NCBI RefSeq assembly: GCF_028502605.1
Contig: NC_079237.1
Span: 1,364,001-1,428,000, forward strand
Source of the DNA: Trichoderma breve
Taxonomy: Eukaryota; Ascomycota; Sordariomycetes; Hypocreales; Hypocreaceae
DNA: 64,000 nt
Direction of reading: 5' to 3'
Position 1 is the first letter of the stretch. Each line of letters opens with the position of its first letter. Under the pieces are notes generated by a model, which had not been told where the DNA came from, ran no database searches, and was given only the letters and a program-made list of their open reading frames with translations. Shown here one piece after another: positions 45,796 through 57,833 of the stretch. The translations under genes and the position numbers were made by a program.

Positions 45796-46712
45796 CGTAG
45801 GGGAGGTTTATGTCAAGCTTCCGTTGCAAATTGATACGTGATGAGCACTTCCAACGGCATGCTGGTAAGGAGAATGTTCCATGAATATATACTATACCAT
45901 ACCAAAGAGAATGGGTTCAAATTGAGAGAACAATGATGAGCATTTGGCTTCCTTTGTGTCAGAGGCAGGTCACAAAGGAAGTGTTCACTTCTTCTTTGAA
46001 CCCTGATAGGGCGTCTAAATTCTCAAAGAGCGAGCTAGGTGGCTGAGGAGACTGAACAGAGATATAAAAAGGAAGCCGCTGGCCCTTTGTTCTAGGAAGG
46101 TCAGAGATAAATACAGTCCCTTGTGTAACCCTAGCTGTGTGGTCCGTGATAGTGACCGTGCAAGCCTCAGCCTTGACTCTTGCACTCTTCCCCTTGCCGC
46201 AAGCGCCTGACACTTGGCATGTTCATGTTTCAATATATACCTCTGTTGGTTCGTTAACTGTTCAGTGAACTGACTCACTGTATATTAACACGATGATCTA
46301 CTTGTTACAACTTGAGCTAGACAACAAACGATCTAGATGTCTTGACTACTACATCTCATAAGCCACCACTTTGGATGGCAGTGAACAGGGACATCATAGC
46401 TACGAGTTGCTTTATAGTGGCAACGCTAGTGCAGTCATGAAGTAGCAAGCAGCAAACAAACAAAGAAACACAGCTAGAGAATGAACAAAGGAAGGAACAA
46501 GAAGCGGAACAAAGAAGAAGCGGAACAAAGAAGAAGCTGAACAAAGACAAAGCAGGTAGCCGAAGAGACAAAGAAAGATGACAGGATATATAACTACTCC
46601 AATAGCATCTATTGGGATGAAGTGAGAGAGTCTTTGATCATACACACTCTGAGGATTTCAAGTTCACTTACCGTGGGAGATTGTCGATTATCCAAAAACT
46701 ATCAACAAAACA
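45796..46712. other. Divergent intergenic region with tandem repeat
   Basis: About 900 bases between outward-facing genes. It contains the 16-base tandem repeat listed separately. Open frames here are short and repeat-derived. Confidence 0.55.
46501..46548 (+). repeat. 16-bp tandem repeat, three units
   Basis: The unit GAAGCGGAACAAAGAA occurs twice exactly (46501-46516, 46517-46532), then once with two changes (46533-46548). A shorter related GAACAAAG lies just upstream. It sits about 165 bases before the next start codon. Confidence 0.85.
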
Positions 46713-48015
46713 ATGAAAGACGAAAATGAAGCCGCATCTGAGGATGTCGCCACTATTCAGTTGAGCCGTGCTCATAGTACTGACCATTCAGACAAAATCC
46801 GGCAGTATCTAACCTACTTGTACGAGCACTTGGACACAAGCCGAGGAACCAGTGGATATCCCCAGGCGATCATGTTGCAAGCCACGGGTTTTGAGGGAAT
46901 CAAGTCAAGCGATGGAAACACACCCCCCTGTTTTAATCTATTTTTATCTCCCTGCTCTCCCGAGCCACCGCAGTCACCAGCACAATGGCAAGAGGCTTTT
47001 TGCAGAGCTGATAGGTAAGGCACTGTCTTATGCCTCTAACCCAAACAATTTTGGGCATGCCACCGCTCTTCTTAGCAATAGCTGACTAGAAAGTGATATC
47101 AGACAGCTCTCTTGCGAGGATGAAGACTACGGGGCGAAGGACCTTTGTACCATGATTACAGCACATCTCTACTATCAATACCCCCTCCACGTGGTATTTA
47201 ACCACCAGGCTTTCCGCTATGCACACGAACGGTACAGTTTCTCCTTTCCTAGGGCCAATACGTCCGTCAGCCTCCGCGACTTATTGGATAAGCACACGTT
47301 TCCAAATGTTCCAAAAGTCGACACAGATAATAGCAAATATTACTCATTCGGTGACAGGTATCTTCTTGGTCTCAATCTAGCTAAGTCTTTGTTCCATCTG
47401 TTCGACGGACCATGGAGGCCGCTAAACTGGAAGACCGAGGACATCGGCTTCCCAGCTACTGAAACCTCTACCTCGATGACAGTACACTCTCGCCACAGCC
47501 CATATATCCAGTTCAGTCTAAAGATTGAAGACGAAAAGGAGAACCGGATTCAGAAAAGAAAAGAAAAGATCGAGAAGTTCTGTTATCCAATGTGGTTAGC
47601 ACTAGCTCAGATCCTTCTAGAGCTTCATTTAGGACGCAGTCTAGCTCATGAGGGTGCTGAGGGACTCGATGAACCCGAGCTACGTAAACTACTTCTTCGG
47701 ATTAGCGATATTGAGCTTCGAGACAGCAAATTTAACTCTTACAAAGAAGCCATTGAAGGTTGTCTATATTTTGGCTACAACCTTCTTTACATCCCGCGAG
47801 AAGCAAGACCAGCAGAAGAGCGCAAGCTGATCAGAAATCTCATTATTGTTAAACTTCAGGAGAACTATGAGAAATGGTCATCTACTCTAGGGGAATATAC
47901 TGACCTCGACTTGACGCCAAACCAACAATCTCAGAAACTTGAAGATATCACTCCTTCATCACTGAACAAGGATACCATGGCCATTACCCCAATACCTCCT
48001 CCTTCATTTCTCTAA
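46713..48015 (+). CDS. DUF7580-like domain protein
   Basis: Exons 46713-46903, 46974-47014 and 47090-48015, giving 385 residues. The second intron (75 nt, GTAAGG...GACTAG) removes an in-frame TGA at 47083. The first (70 nt) has a weak donor GTCAAG but a good acceptor. From about residue 85 the protein matches the pattern of the fungal DUF7580 module: ESDIRQLSCEDEDYGAKDL, LLGLNLAKSLFHLFDGPW, MWLALAQILLELHLGRSL, and a final helix ending KLQENYEKW. This module is common at the C-terminus of fungal NLR- and incompatibility-associated proteins. Here the usual N-terminal effector part is reduced to about 80 residues. The frame stops at a single TAA and then continues open into the next feature. Confidence 0.65.
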
Positions 48016-48798
48016 CTGCCTCCCACACGCCGTTCCCAAGCGGAGTCAACGTTCCATCTTGCACCACGCTTCACAATCAAGCCTCCCCCATATGGGCCAC
48101 TCCACCTTGGAACCATCATCGACGACCTAAAGAACGTTGAGCCCATCAACGAAACCTGCCGTCTTCCTCTCCCGGGCGATGCATATAAACACATTACCGA
48201 GGGCTTCGTAGCCACAACTTCCAGTATCGAGACCGGCGAGTTTGGCGTGTGGGCAAAATTCGTTGTCGAGAGAATGGGCAGCGAGGCCAGCCTCACAGGT
48301 GATGCTAGCGCCAAAGATGACTACACCACAGATGTCTACCACTTTGACAAGCTTGAAGAAATCACATTCACTCCCACAAAGGAATACGTGACGCAAAGTA
48401 TGAACGAGCCAGCAGTCAAGGACTTTGTCGAGGGCGGAGGCTGGGACCTCGTCTACATGATCACCGGCCTCAAGATCGTGCGAGGGCCGGAAGTCTCTTG
48501 GCAAAAGAGCAAAAATTGGGTGATAAAGGACCCGTTTAAATGGGAGAAATTGGATGACTTCATCTACGGAATTCGCGTCAAGAGGCTGTATTTCAATCGA
48601 GGCGTACTGTCAGCGAGGCCTGGAGCTGTTGTTGGCGAGTACTATCACCATGGGGCAAGATGGGCTGACATTGACTTCGATTACGCTGAAGAAAACCTCA
48701 AAGAGGTTGTAGCGGAAGATATTAGTCAAGGGGATGAGGAAATGGAAGGTAAAGGCCAGGTCATTGACAGGGAGGAGATTTGGGTAACCCCAATTTAA
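48016..48798 (+). pseudogene. Conserved-looking domain in frame after the DUF7580-like gene, no own start
   Basis: 260 codons stay open in exactly the frame of the preceding gene, beginning right after its TAA. There is no ATG before codon 87 (in VERMGSE), well inside the domain. The reading looks genuinely coding: PRFTIKPPPYGPLHLGTIID near its start, and VYMITGLKIVRGPEVSW and EYYHHGARW later. I do not recognise it as a named family. The mixed beta pattern with a ...YMITGLKI-(A/V)RG core is something I associate with uncharacterised fungal proteins. Possibilities are a separate gene whose first exon I cannot find, the second half of a fusion interrupted by a nonsense codon, or a decayed copy. 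Confidence 0.5.
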
Positions 48799-49151
48799 CA
48801 TATAAGGTATGTTGAAAACAAAAAGGTTCAACACCTAGAGGCCATTGAGGTTTATATTTCAACAACATAAACGCCGTGTCTAATACTAGCTATATATAGA
48901 TGCAGCTGTGCTCTTAGCTTTGCATTAAATTGTCCTCCTCTTGAACATTGTCCCTCTAAAGTAAGTCTATAACACTTAGCCCACGACATAAAAACGCCAA
49001 TGATAGCCGTCCGTATGTGTATGCATTTCCCAACAACCAACCCAGGTGATAAGATGAAAGAAGAAGAAAAAATATCACCTCATCTAGAAAAGTCCATTTA
49101 TCCAGATTTATCCAACCCATGTAATCCCTACCAATGTTTAATTCCCAATCT
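48799..49151. other. Convergent spacer
   Basis: 353 AT-rich bases between convergent genes. Terminators are expected. Nothing else is seen. Confidence 0.6.
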
Positions 49152-51371
49152 TCACCAGCCATACTTCTTCTTGAACCAAGCCAGCGTCTCCAATCCGCTC
49201 GTCGCCCTCATGCCGATCCTGGCATCCAGGGTGTACGCCTCCCAGACTTTGACCTTGTTGATTTGCTCTTCGCACTCCAGCATCTTCTTTCGTCTGTACT
49301 CCAGGATTTCCTTCTCCTCGCCCTCGGGAGGATTGCAGCATTCGGCCCAGGCAATGGCGCCCAGTTCGTAGATAGCTGCGGGCAGGACGTAGTCGTCTTT
49401 AGACGCACCTTTAAAGACAGATCTGCATCCACCATTGTTAGTATTTTTTTCTTTCTCTTTAGATATATGAGAGAGCTCAACTTACCGATCGAGGTCAACA
49501 ACCTTCTCATTCAGCAGTGCCCTCGCCTCATCCAGCTTCTCCGCGCCTCGCAGCAGCGACGCCCTACTCACAGCCCAGACAGCCATCTCGTCCTTTTCAG
49601 CCTGAATCTTGGTGACATCTTCCTTGCTTGCCGTGCACCTCTCCCAATTCAGATAATCAAGTCCTTTCTCCAAGTGCTCCGTGGCCATGCGCTTCTGTCC
49701 GTTCCATACATAGCACATCTCGAGCGCCGGGCTGGAACCAATAGCATCAGCCAGGTCAATGCCCAGAGCCTTGGCCCGGTCCTCCCACTTCTGAATCTTG
49801 CGCTGCAAAAACGTTTCCAGGGGTAACTGACGTGCCATCAGTCGCTTCTTGCCAATCACAGTCGGGGCCTTGCGGTAGTATTCCTCGGTCTTGTTCTTCT
49901 GTCGTCTCGCCTCGTCTTTGTCGCCGGAGTGGAAGGCATTTCGGTACAGCTCCAAAGATGCGCAGCCGGCCATGTAATAGTACATTGAAGGGCTCCAATC
50001 GTTCACCTCGAGACATTTCAGGAATGAGCTGCGCATCAACTCCCAGTCGTAGGAAAACATGCAGTTGAGTGACAGCTCAAAGTTGTTCAGGGCGGCAACC
50101 TGCTTCATCTTAGACTCCTTGCCCGTCTTGAGCAGGTCCAGCGCTTCCGTAAGCTTGCGTTCGTTGGCAAGCATTCTCGCCTCGTCCACCCGCCATAACC
50201 GTGAGTCGGGATACCGTGCTCTCATGTCCGCAAGGAGCTTCTCGCACTTTTCGATGGGCGGCCCAACGGCCTCGGCATCAGCATCGTAATCTTGCTGGGC
50301 GGGCAAAATATCCGCAGCTCCCAGCAGGCCATTGTAGTACGCCAGCAACATCATGCCCGCAACGGCACCATTGATGTTGGAGTGGGCCGCCGACTTCCAC
50401 AGCATCTTGACGGCTCGTGAACGATCTCCGTGGAACCCAACAATGGAGAGGATGCGTGAAAATGCCGGAGGGATGAGACTAAGGATGAGGAGGAGAACTC
50501 CAAAGCACATGTTGGCTCCAGAATGGATAAACTTGTCAACGGGGTTGTCCAGCTCTACGTCCGAGCTCACATCAGAGTCTTTGGATCGCAGACTCAGCTT
50601 GGACGTATCCTCCAGCTTGCCAAGGTTGAGCTTTTCCAGCTGCTGGGCCGTTGAATCAGTGTCAGCCTGATCGCTGGGAGTCTGCTGTCCGGACGGGCTC
50701 CTGCTGCTGTCCGCAGAAGTTTCAAGATCACTACTGCTGAGCGTGCTCGCAGACGATTCCGTCGAGGATGCATCGCCAGTCGAAGTTGAAGTCGAGCTGC
50801 TCCCTTCCAATGACATCCGCGACGAGCCCGGGGTAGCCGTCTTGCCAAAGATCTTCGCCTCAGACGCCACAATGGCATCCAATGTCAGAAACGCTTTTCG
50901 CAGCTTATAAAAACTCCTCATGGCCTCTACCAAGCTCTCGTGCAGCACACCAACAACAGCCCCCATCAGCTGCGTCTCAGCAATAATCAGTTCGTACTCG
51001 GTGCCCGGCGGATAGAGCTGACTGCTATTGTAAGCAGCCCCGTGCTTCTGCGCCCGCTTGAGATCGGCCCAGGCCCGGTTCTCGCACTCGTTGAGCCTCG
51101 CCGTCGCCTCGGTCATGACCTGCTTCTCAAAGCCCAGGACGGAGCGCATAAAAAAGGCCACCGAGGACCCCATTTCGTGGAAGGCAGAGTCGCCCAGCTG
51201 CAGCTTTTCCCAGGCGCCGTCGATGTCGTCGTTCATGATGAGCTCGACCCAATTCATCGCCTCTACTAGATTCTCCTTTTCCTTGGCGATGCTGTCGATG
51301 GGCGACAGGCTTGTGTCGGAGCCATTTTTGGAGTTTCCGCCTGAGCGAAACCACCCACCCAGACGACTCAT
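49152..51371 (-). CDS. IML2: Inclusion body clearance protein Iml2 / TTC39-family TPR protein
   Basis: Two exons on the minus strand: 51371-49486 and 49422-49152 (63-nt intron GTAAGT...TGCAG), giving 718 residues, close to yeast Iml2 length. The N-terminus has ENLVEAMNWVELIMNDDIDGAWEKL and AFFMRSVLGFEKQVM, then GTEYELIIAETQLMGAVVGV, the Iml2/TTC39 signature. A Ser/Thr-rich disordered insert spans about residues 185-270. TPR-like helices fill the rest (SRLWRVDEARMLANERKLTE, YYYMAGCASLELYR), ending WFKKKYGW. In yeast the protein works at lipid droplets to help clear protein inclusions. It anchors the conserved block 49-58 kb. Confidence 0.92.
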
Positions 51372-53019
51372 GGCGGCAATGAATTCGTGGTGATGTTAGT
51401 GTGAGGATGACGGTAGCGGTGAGACAGCCGGAGGAAGAGAGATAGGACCGTATGAATATCAGATAAGAGAGAGTGAGGCTGAGTGCTGAGATTCGCACAG
51501 CAAGGATTCGTAGGCAGATCCTTCCCGCCTGGCCTGCTCTGTCGGGTGCCCTTCCAATATGTAGGGATGGTGGCTCAGCTAAATACTCGGTAACGAAGGC
51601 CACGAGAGAGCGAGTGACAGGTGATAGGGCACAATTGCGTCGACTAACAAGCCCGCATAAAGACGCCAAAAAAATAATAGGAAGAAAAAAAAACGACGCT
51701 TATGCCATGCAAGCACCCCTCGCCAGACCCAAGTTCAGTCAGTTCGCTTTCGATTTGCTGGCCGAAGTTCCATAGAGCAATGCCCAATGGACAGTGAGAA
51801 AGAGACTCGAAAAGAAAAATTCCTCTATTCTATTTCAAGACGCTGAAGAAGAAGGAACAAAAAGAATTTCACACGTGAGAAAGAAGAAAAGAGAGATTAA
51901 AACCAATTGAGAGTTTAAAGGATTCAAGTTTCCAGCCGTGGAGACCCCGAAAATAATCCAAGGGTCCGCCAGGCTTACTCGGTGCAGGTCCCAGGTATTT
52001 AATCGATTTTGCCTTATTCCAGAATTCGGTGCTTTATTACCTATCTCTCTTCCATGTATCTCCATCAAATCCTGTCCCTCCGCGGTCGGTAAAGCGCTCA
52101 GGCCGAGAACTTGCCGCGTTTCTTTTGCGGCATTTCGGAGCAAACGCGGACTAGTCCGTTAAGCCCAGATGGCCGATGTCATTGATGTCCGGACGAAGTC
52201 TACAAACTGCGAGGGCTAATTTTGTTTTTTTTCCACTGTATACATGGGCTCTTCATACATTGAAGTGCTAACTTGGGTTTCGGGCACGGAATCCGGAGTG
52301 CTCGACCGCACCGCACTTATTCCATGACGTTGCCCGCTTACGACGAAAGAACTGAAGGATTAATTAAACAATGGAAAAAAAGGCATCTGCCGCTGCATCC
52401 GTAACAAGTAGCAAAACAAAAAAGATCAACTCGTTCCCTCTTCGTTTCGACCCCAATGGGAAAAATTGCCACTCAATTGCATCTGCTGTGTATTCTGTCT
52501 CTGCTCAAATCAGACCCCTAAGCCGCCCCACGATGGCGCTGCAAAGTCCGCCTGGCGCCTGTCGCCCCGAAAAGGGCAAAAATGGTAAGCGCTCAGGCAC
52601 CTCCGGCACTCCCTGGCACCAATTAGACAGCGCTGGAGCCCAGCTCATTAAGGCGCTATCAATCGAATGCCCCCCCGGACGCAGCGTTCTTCCGCACCGG
52701 GCCGCCTTACTCTTACTGGAACAAGACAAGGCTCCATATTGCTGCTTCTCCTAGGAAACCACAGCTATTCGTCACGCAAGTCGACATCACCAAGCTGAGC
52801 CATTGTTACCAATCCTTGCAACAACAAACACCGCGACCCGACCATCGTCCCCCTCCCTCCGTGTGCCGCGTCAATACACTCGAAGCTCGCATCATCACCG
52901 CCATCGTCATCTCCAGCTTGTCCACCCCTTCGCGGTCAAGCATCATCATTCTCCCTTCTCTCAAGCGCATCTCCAATCTAGCGCTAGGCTGAGAGGTCGC
53001 CGCATCATCACCCTCCACC
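51372..53019. other. Long divergent intergenic region
   Basis: 1.65 kb between outward-facing housekeeping genes, including a C/T- and CATC-rich leader just before 53020. A frame at 52371-52754 has no domain and is judged non-coding. Confidence 0.6.
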
Positions 53020-53807
53020 ATGGCATCAACCACCACAGAGCCCAAGGTCGCCGAGCCTGAACAGTCCACCTCAAACGAGCAGCAGAAGCCCGAACAGAAG
53101 CACCTTGCCCTAGGCGAGGACGACGAATTCGAAGACTTTCCCATCGACGGTACTTGCTAACCCATCCATCCCTCCTCTCCCTTTCCCTTCCCAGCCACTC
53201 TCTTGTCTTCTCTCTCCTCCTCCCACAATAACAAAGCAACAATCACATCAATCAATCAATACTCATAAAAGAAATTCAATCTAATCAAACCATCTCTTAT
53301 ACATAATAGACTGGCCCGCCGACCAAACCGAAGCCGCCCAGCGCAACGGCGAAACCAAGCACCTGTGGGAGGAGAGCTGGGACGACGACGACACAAGCGA
53401 TGACTTTTCGAATCAGCTCAAGTGGGTGGTTGGCTCTCTCCTAGTTTCTACCTTGCTTCTCACAGCGCTGTCGCTCGACTTTCGTCCCCGTCGCCGCTTT
53501 CGTTGAAGCGTTGATTGCCTTTCCTTTCTCCTTTTCTCATCACTGTTGTTTGCTCGTCACCGCTGCTGTTTTCTGGTACAATCATCATTGGGCTTAAGCC
53601 CGCTTAATGTCTTGTTTGAGATGGATACATATACATACATGTTGATACATATAATGTCTTCTTTTCTTTTCTTCATTTTCCTTTCCTTTTTTATACTTGC
53701 CACCTTCTTTGTTTTTCTCGTTATACTCCTTATGGGCACACGGATCCTGACGTGTTTCTTTTCATAGGGAAGAGCTGAAAAAGGTTGAGGCGGCCAAGCG
53801 GAGGTGA
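53020..53807 (+). CDS. SEM1: 26S proteasome subunit Sem1/DSS1
   Basis: Exons 53020-53149, 53310-53421 and 53768-53807 give a 93-residue, very acidic protein. The family core is intact: DEFEDFPIDDWPAD, then HLWEESWDDDDTSDDFSNQL, and a basic C-terminal helix ending EAAKRR. These are the two acidic ubiquitin/partner-binding stretches and the final helix of Sem1. It is a small disordered subunit of the proteasome lid that also serves in TREX-2 and BRCA2-type complexes. The 346-nt second intron is the longest in the window. The reading frame is too split to be picked up as a long open frame. Confidence 0.95.
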
Positions 53808-54186
53808 AACCGAGAAGCGAGGAGACGTACGAGGACATCGATCGGGCGAACCAAATCGCGTCATGGGCATATATGGAACGCTAGGCATATAGATTGGGTC
53901 TTCTAATCCAAAGAACAAAAAAAAGACATTACTCGGTCCATTCTATGTGGCTCACTTATTCCAACAAACGTGAATTACGCGTGTATTTACATCCAGTCAC
54001 GATATTTGATATGGAAACAGTTGGCTTTCCATGCTATTAACGATGTTTTATTTTCCTCGAGGTCACTCTGGTATATATGATATTTCTTCGTTAGAGACGA
54101 GATGCTCCGGTCCGACCTTTGATGCCAATTCCCTCCCGTCATCAACTTGTGCCTCGCGCTTTTAATCCAATAATAATGTGTGTCAT
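53808..54186. other. Convergent spacer
   Basis: 379 bases between SEM1 and PGK stop codons. T-rich; terminators only. Confidence 0.6.
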
Positions 54187-55740
54187 TTACTTACTAGACA
54201 GAGCAGTAACACCAGGGAGCTCCTTGCCCTCCAACAGCTCCAAGCTGGCACCACCACCGGTGGAGACGTGGCTCAGCTGGTCCTCAACGCCGTACTTGGC
54301 AGCAACAGTGGCGGTATCACCACCACCGATGATGACAATCTTGCCGTTCTTGCAGCCCTCGACAGCAGCATCGAGAGTAGCCTTGGTACCCTTGGCGAAC
54401 TTCTCAAACTCAAAGACACCAGCAGGGCCGTTCCACAGAATGGTCTTGGCCTCGGCGATGGCCTCCTTGTACAGCTTGATGGACTCCTCGCCGCAGTCGA
54501 GACCCATCCAGCCGTCGGGGATACCAGACTCGTCAGTGGCGGTGCCAGTGTTGGCATCCTTGTCGAACTTGTCGGCAGTGATGTAGTCGACGGGCAGGAC
54601 CAGCTTGACGTTCTTGCTCTTGGCCTTCTCGACCAGCTGGGGAACGGTCTTGGCGCCAGCCTCGTCGAAGAGGGAAGTGCCAATGGGGACGTTGTTGAGG
54701 ACCTTCTTGAAGGTGAAGGCCATGCCACCGCAGATGACGAGGGTGTTGACCTTGTCAAGGAGGTTGTCGATGAGCTGGATCTTGTCAGAGACCTTGGCAC
54801 CACCGAGGATGGCGAGGAAAGGTCGCTGGGGGGACTCGAGAGCCTTGGCAAAGTAGTCGAGTTCCTTCTTCATGAGGAAACCGGCAGCCTTCTGGGGCAG
54901 GTCAACGCCAACCATGGAAGAGTGAGCACGGTGGGCAGTGCCGAAAGCATCGTCTAGTGATCGTGTGAGATTAGCCACATGTCAAAAGCCATAGAAGAGA
55001 ATCGTGTTTAACAGTGTGTACTTACTGACGTAGATGTCACCCAGAGCGGTCAGGCCCTTGCGGAACTCCTCAACCTTGGCCTTGTCAGCCTTGGTCTTGT
55101 TGCCCTCCTTGTCCTTGGCGCTGCCCTCCTCCTCAATGTGGAATCGGAGGTTCTCCAGCAGGATGACGGCTCCGTTGTCGGCACCGTTGACGATGGCCTC
55201 GACCTCGGGGCCGACGCAGTCAGGGGCAAAGGTGACGGACTTGCCCAGGAGGCGCTCGAGCTCGGGAACAACGGGCTGCAGGGAGTACTTGGCGTTGACG
55301 GCACCATTGGGGCGTCCAAGGTGGGACATCAGGATGACGGACTTGGCGCCATTGTCGAGAGCGTGCTTGATGGTGGGAATGGCACCGACAATGCGCTGGT
55401 TGTTGGTGATCTTCTTGTTCTCGTCGAGGGGGACGTTGAAGTCAACCTGTGAAACCGCGGCGAAGCAGCGTGTTAGTCAAGTCCAGATCAGAGCTTCATG
55501 TATTATAACATCTTCTGCCATTGCCCAGATTCATCCATGGTAATTGCAGCATCTCCAACGGCTTTCTCCCCTCTAGCTGAGCTTTGACGCTCATGCTAGC
55601 AATAGCAGCTCCCCGTTCAATCGGGTGCAGCAAAACCCCTCCATGCAATCAATGGCGGGGCAATTCGGACTCACCCGGATCAGGACCCTCTTGCCCTTGA
55701 CGTCGACGTCAGTGATGGACAGCTTGCTGGAGAGAGACAT
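54187..55740 (-). CDS. PGK1: Phosphoglycerate kinase
   Basis: Three exons on the minus strand: 55740-55675, 55446-55026 and 54953-54187, giving 417 residues, the standard length. Introns are 228 and 72 nt. N-terminal substrate-binding motifs include VDFNVPLD and SHLGRPNG. The hinge and nucleotide side show [18 protein letters not shown] and GGGDTATV. The end [17 protein letters not shown] is diagnostic. It catalyses 1,3-bisphosphoglycerate + ADP to 3-phosphoglycerate + ATP in cytosolic glycolysis. Very strong C-ending codon bias fits high expression, and the long first intron after codon 22 is usual for fungal glycolytic genes. Confidence 0.98.
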
Positions 55741-56770
55741 TTTGGCGGGAAATTGGCGAGTAGAGCGAAACAGAAGTCGCGCCGCTAGGGAAATCGTGGT
55801 GAAGAAAAAGAAGGAAAGTTTACTCTGGTAATCAATCCAGCAGAGATGCTAATAAAGAAAAAGAAAAAGCACGCACAAGCAATCAAGCTGCGATAGGCAG
55901 ATGGAGGGGGGAGGTGGGGTTCCAAGCAATAGATTACAGCAATCGATTGATCAGTTTACAGGGAGCTGTGGTGGGGGCCCTTAAGCACCTATCCAATGGA
56001 TCTCAGCACCATCCAGCCTCTATGTTCAGCGCATCCAATCCATCCACCCAACGCTTCCAGCTCAACCACGCCAGAGTGACGTGAGCTTCATTCGACGGCA
56101 AAAATCACGCGCAAACGTGCCGCCATTGTCACCTGCATATGCGCGCTCAATTGATGTGCTGCAAGATTGCATTTCCATCAGGCCATATTATCACTTCATC
56201 GAGCTCAATCATGACCGGCGGCAGTTCTCATACCAATGTCAGTTTACTTACATTCGTAGATTCAGTGTCCTAAATGCAGTATATTCACATGCTAGAATTA
56301 CGCCATCCATCAAGGTGTACATCAAGGTGCACTGAGTTGCTGGTGGCCAAACTGTACATCCATGTATAATGTATATCATTGCATATCAGGCTTCGTATTC
56401 TCAGCTGTTGTACAAAACGATTGAGCCAACTCTTCCAATGCCATCGCGTTTCCAACATGGCAGCAACATGATATAACCAAAAAAGATGGATTGAAACTCC
56501 AAACGCCGGTGCCTTGCATGCTGCCTCTCAGGTGCAGCATAGACGCCCATCCTAGATTTCATTGTAGCCTTGCCCTTGAACAATTCCTTCCATCTGTTTT
56601 CCGTCCAATGATGCCAAATCCAGGTTCAAGGACTCCAAGTCGGCCTCTTGAGTTAACATGTTTCCACCTACTATCCACCCTTTTCTTAACATACGACCCT
56701 GTAGTGTTCTTCGTATATCACAGATGTTGCGTTACAGTGGCTTAGTGGTACGTTTCTTCCCGGTCTCGCT
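55741..56770. other. PGK promoter and downstream spacer
   Basis: 1.03 kb: the PGK upstream region (A/G-rich leader just beyond 55741) and the terminator of the minus-strand Mpv17-type gene's left neighbour side. A TGGCTTAGTGG tRNA-A-box-like string at 56738-56748 has no matching B box. No gene seen. Confidence 0.55.
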
Positions 56771-57833
56771 TCAATCGGATGCATTGGTCAAGGAGAGATA
56801 GGCGGTCCACGCAATACCAACAGTCGACACAAACGGCTAACTCCCTGCATTAGTTTCCATTCACCATTATAATAATATGTGCATGTAGCCACTCACCAGT
56901 TGGAATTGCACCGGCATCAAGCGGAAGTTGATAACCTGCACCGCAGGCCACACGACGTAATTGGCCTTGAGCGTAGGGATGTACATATCCCGCAGCTTAT
57001 GGGTAACCGCACGGCGGCCGCCTCCCTCAGCAATGGTCATGGCCGTGAAGAAGACGCCCACACCGAATGGCGCAAAGATGAGCTGATCAAAGGCGACTCG
57101 CTTCATGGCCGGCACAAATGCGCTGCCCTTGGTGATGGGAAAGAGCCTTTCAAGCAGCTTGAACCATCTAAACTGCACAGGAGCCATGCAAAAACCATAA
57201 GCCATGAACCGCGTAAGTCGTTCAAAGTCGAATGGCGGAGGCAGACTCTTGGAATCGGGAATAAGTTCACGGTCGTAGAAGGGATTCTTTTCGTCCAGCT
57301 CGTGGATTTCAACGGCGAACGTATCGTCCTTGGTGACTCCGCCTGACTTTCTAAGCGCTCGCTCACGCACAGAGGTGATGGTTTGCGCGACGGTATCGGC
57401 GATGCCACCAAGGATCGAATTGGTGACCATCATGGTCAAGACTATGCGTGCAGTTGGTCAGCCGATGCATTGGGGATGTTGATAGAGATGAACTCGCGGG
57501 GCGGTGGATCGTGGGGACGTACGTGGTCGTTCATTGTAGTACGAATTGAATCGCGCCGTCAGCCGGGCAACGAGGGCCATTTCGATGAGGAGGATAATAG
57601 TGTGGAGTAGAGGCTGTTGGTGATTGCAAGAGTCTGTTAGTAAAAGAGTAAACCAGCCAGATTTATTTATTCATTCATGTTGATTGAGTGGATGGTAGGT
57701 AGGTAGCACAAGGGATGGATGGATGGGTTCGAAGGGTAAAACATGTTCCGCCTTGCGCACGTACCAAACGTCCATAGATGAATTTGCTGTTGACGGCACG
57801 GACAAACCGTCGGCGGTTGAGTTCCCAGGTCAT
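56771..57833 (-). CDS. Mpv17/PMP22-family membrane protein
   Basis: Four exons on the minus strand: 57833-57765, 57613-57523, 57441-56897 and 56836-56771, giving 256 residues. Introns are 151, 81 and 60 nt. SILGGIADTVAQ (start of the family domain), RFMAYGFCMAPVQFRWFKLL, AFDQLIFAPFGV, and the signature VVWPAVQVINFRLMPVQFQ are clear. The last tiny exon adds PFVSTVGIAWTAYLSLTNAS. An insert of about 40 charged residues after the first span (RERALRKSGG...) is typical of the longer fungal members. It is a four-span protein of the inner mitochondrial or peroxisomal membrane; family members form channels or protect the organelle. Confidence 0.92.

Noticed and set aside
47015..47089. In-frame TGA at 47083 in the DUF7580-like gene as evidence of a pseudogene
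   Set aside because: It lies in a 75-nt intron (GTAAGG...GACTAG) that joins LFAELI to ESDIRQ in phase.
52371..52754. 127-codon open frame upstream of SEM1
   Set aside because: No domain, odd composition, and located in the leader/promoter region between divergent housekeeping genes.
54178..54957. 259-codon plus-strand frame over PGK
   Set aside because: Antisense shadow caused by strong codon bias in the PGK gene.
56738..56748. TGGCTTAGTGG, a perfect tRNA A-box
   Set aside because: No B-box (GGTTCGANTCC-like) or cloverleaf arms at the required distance.
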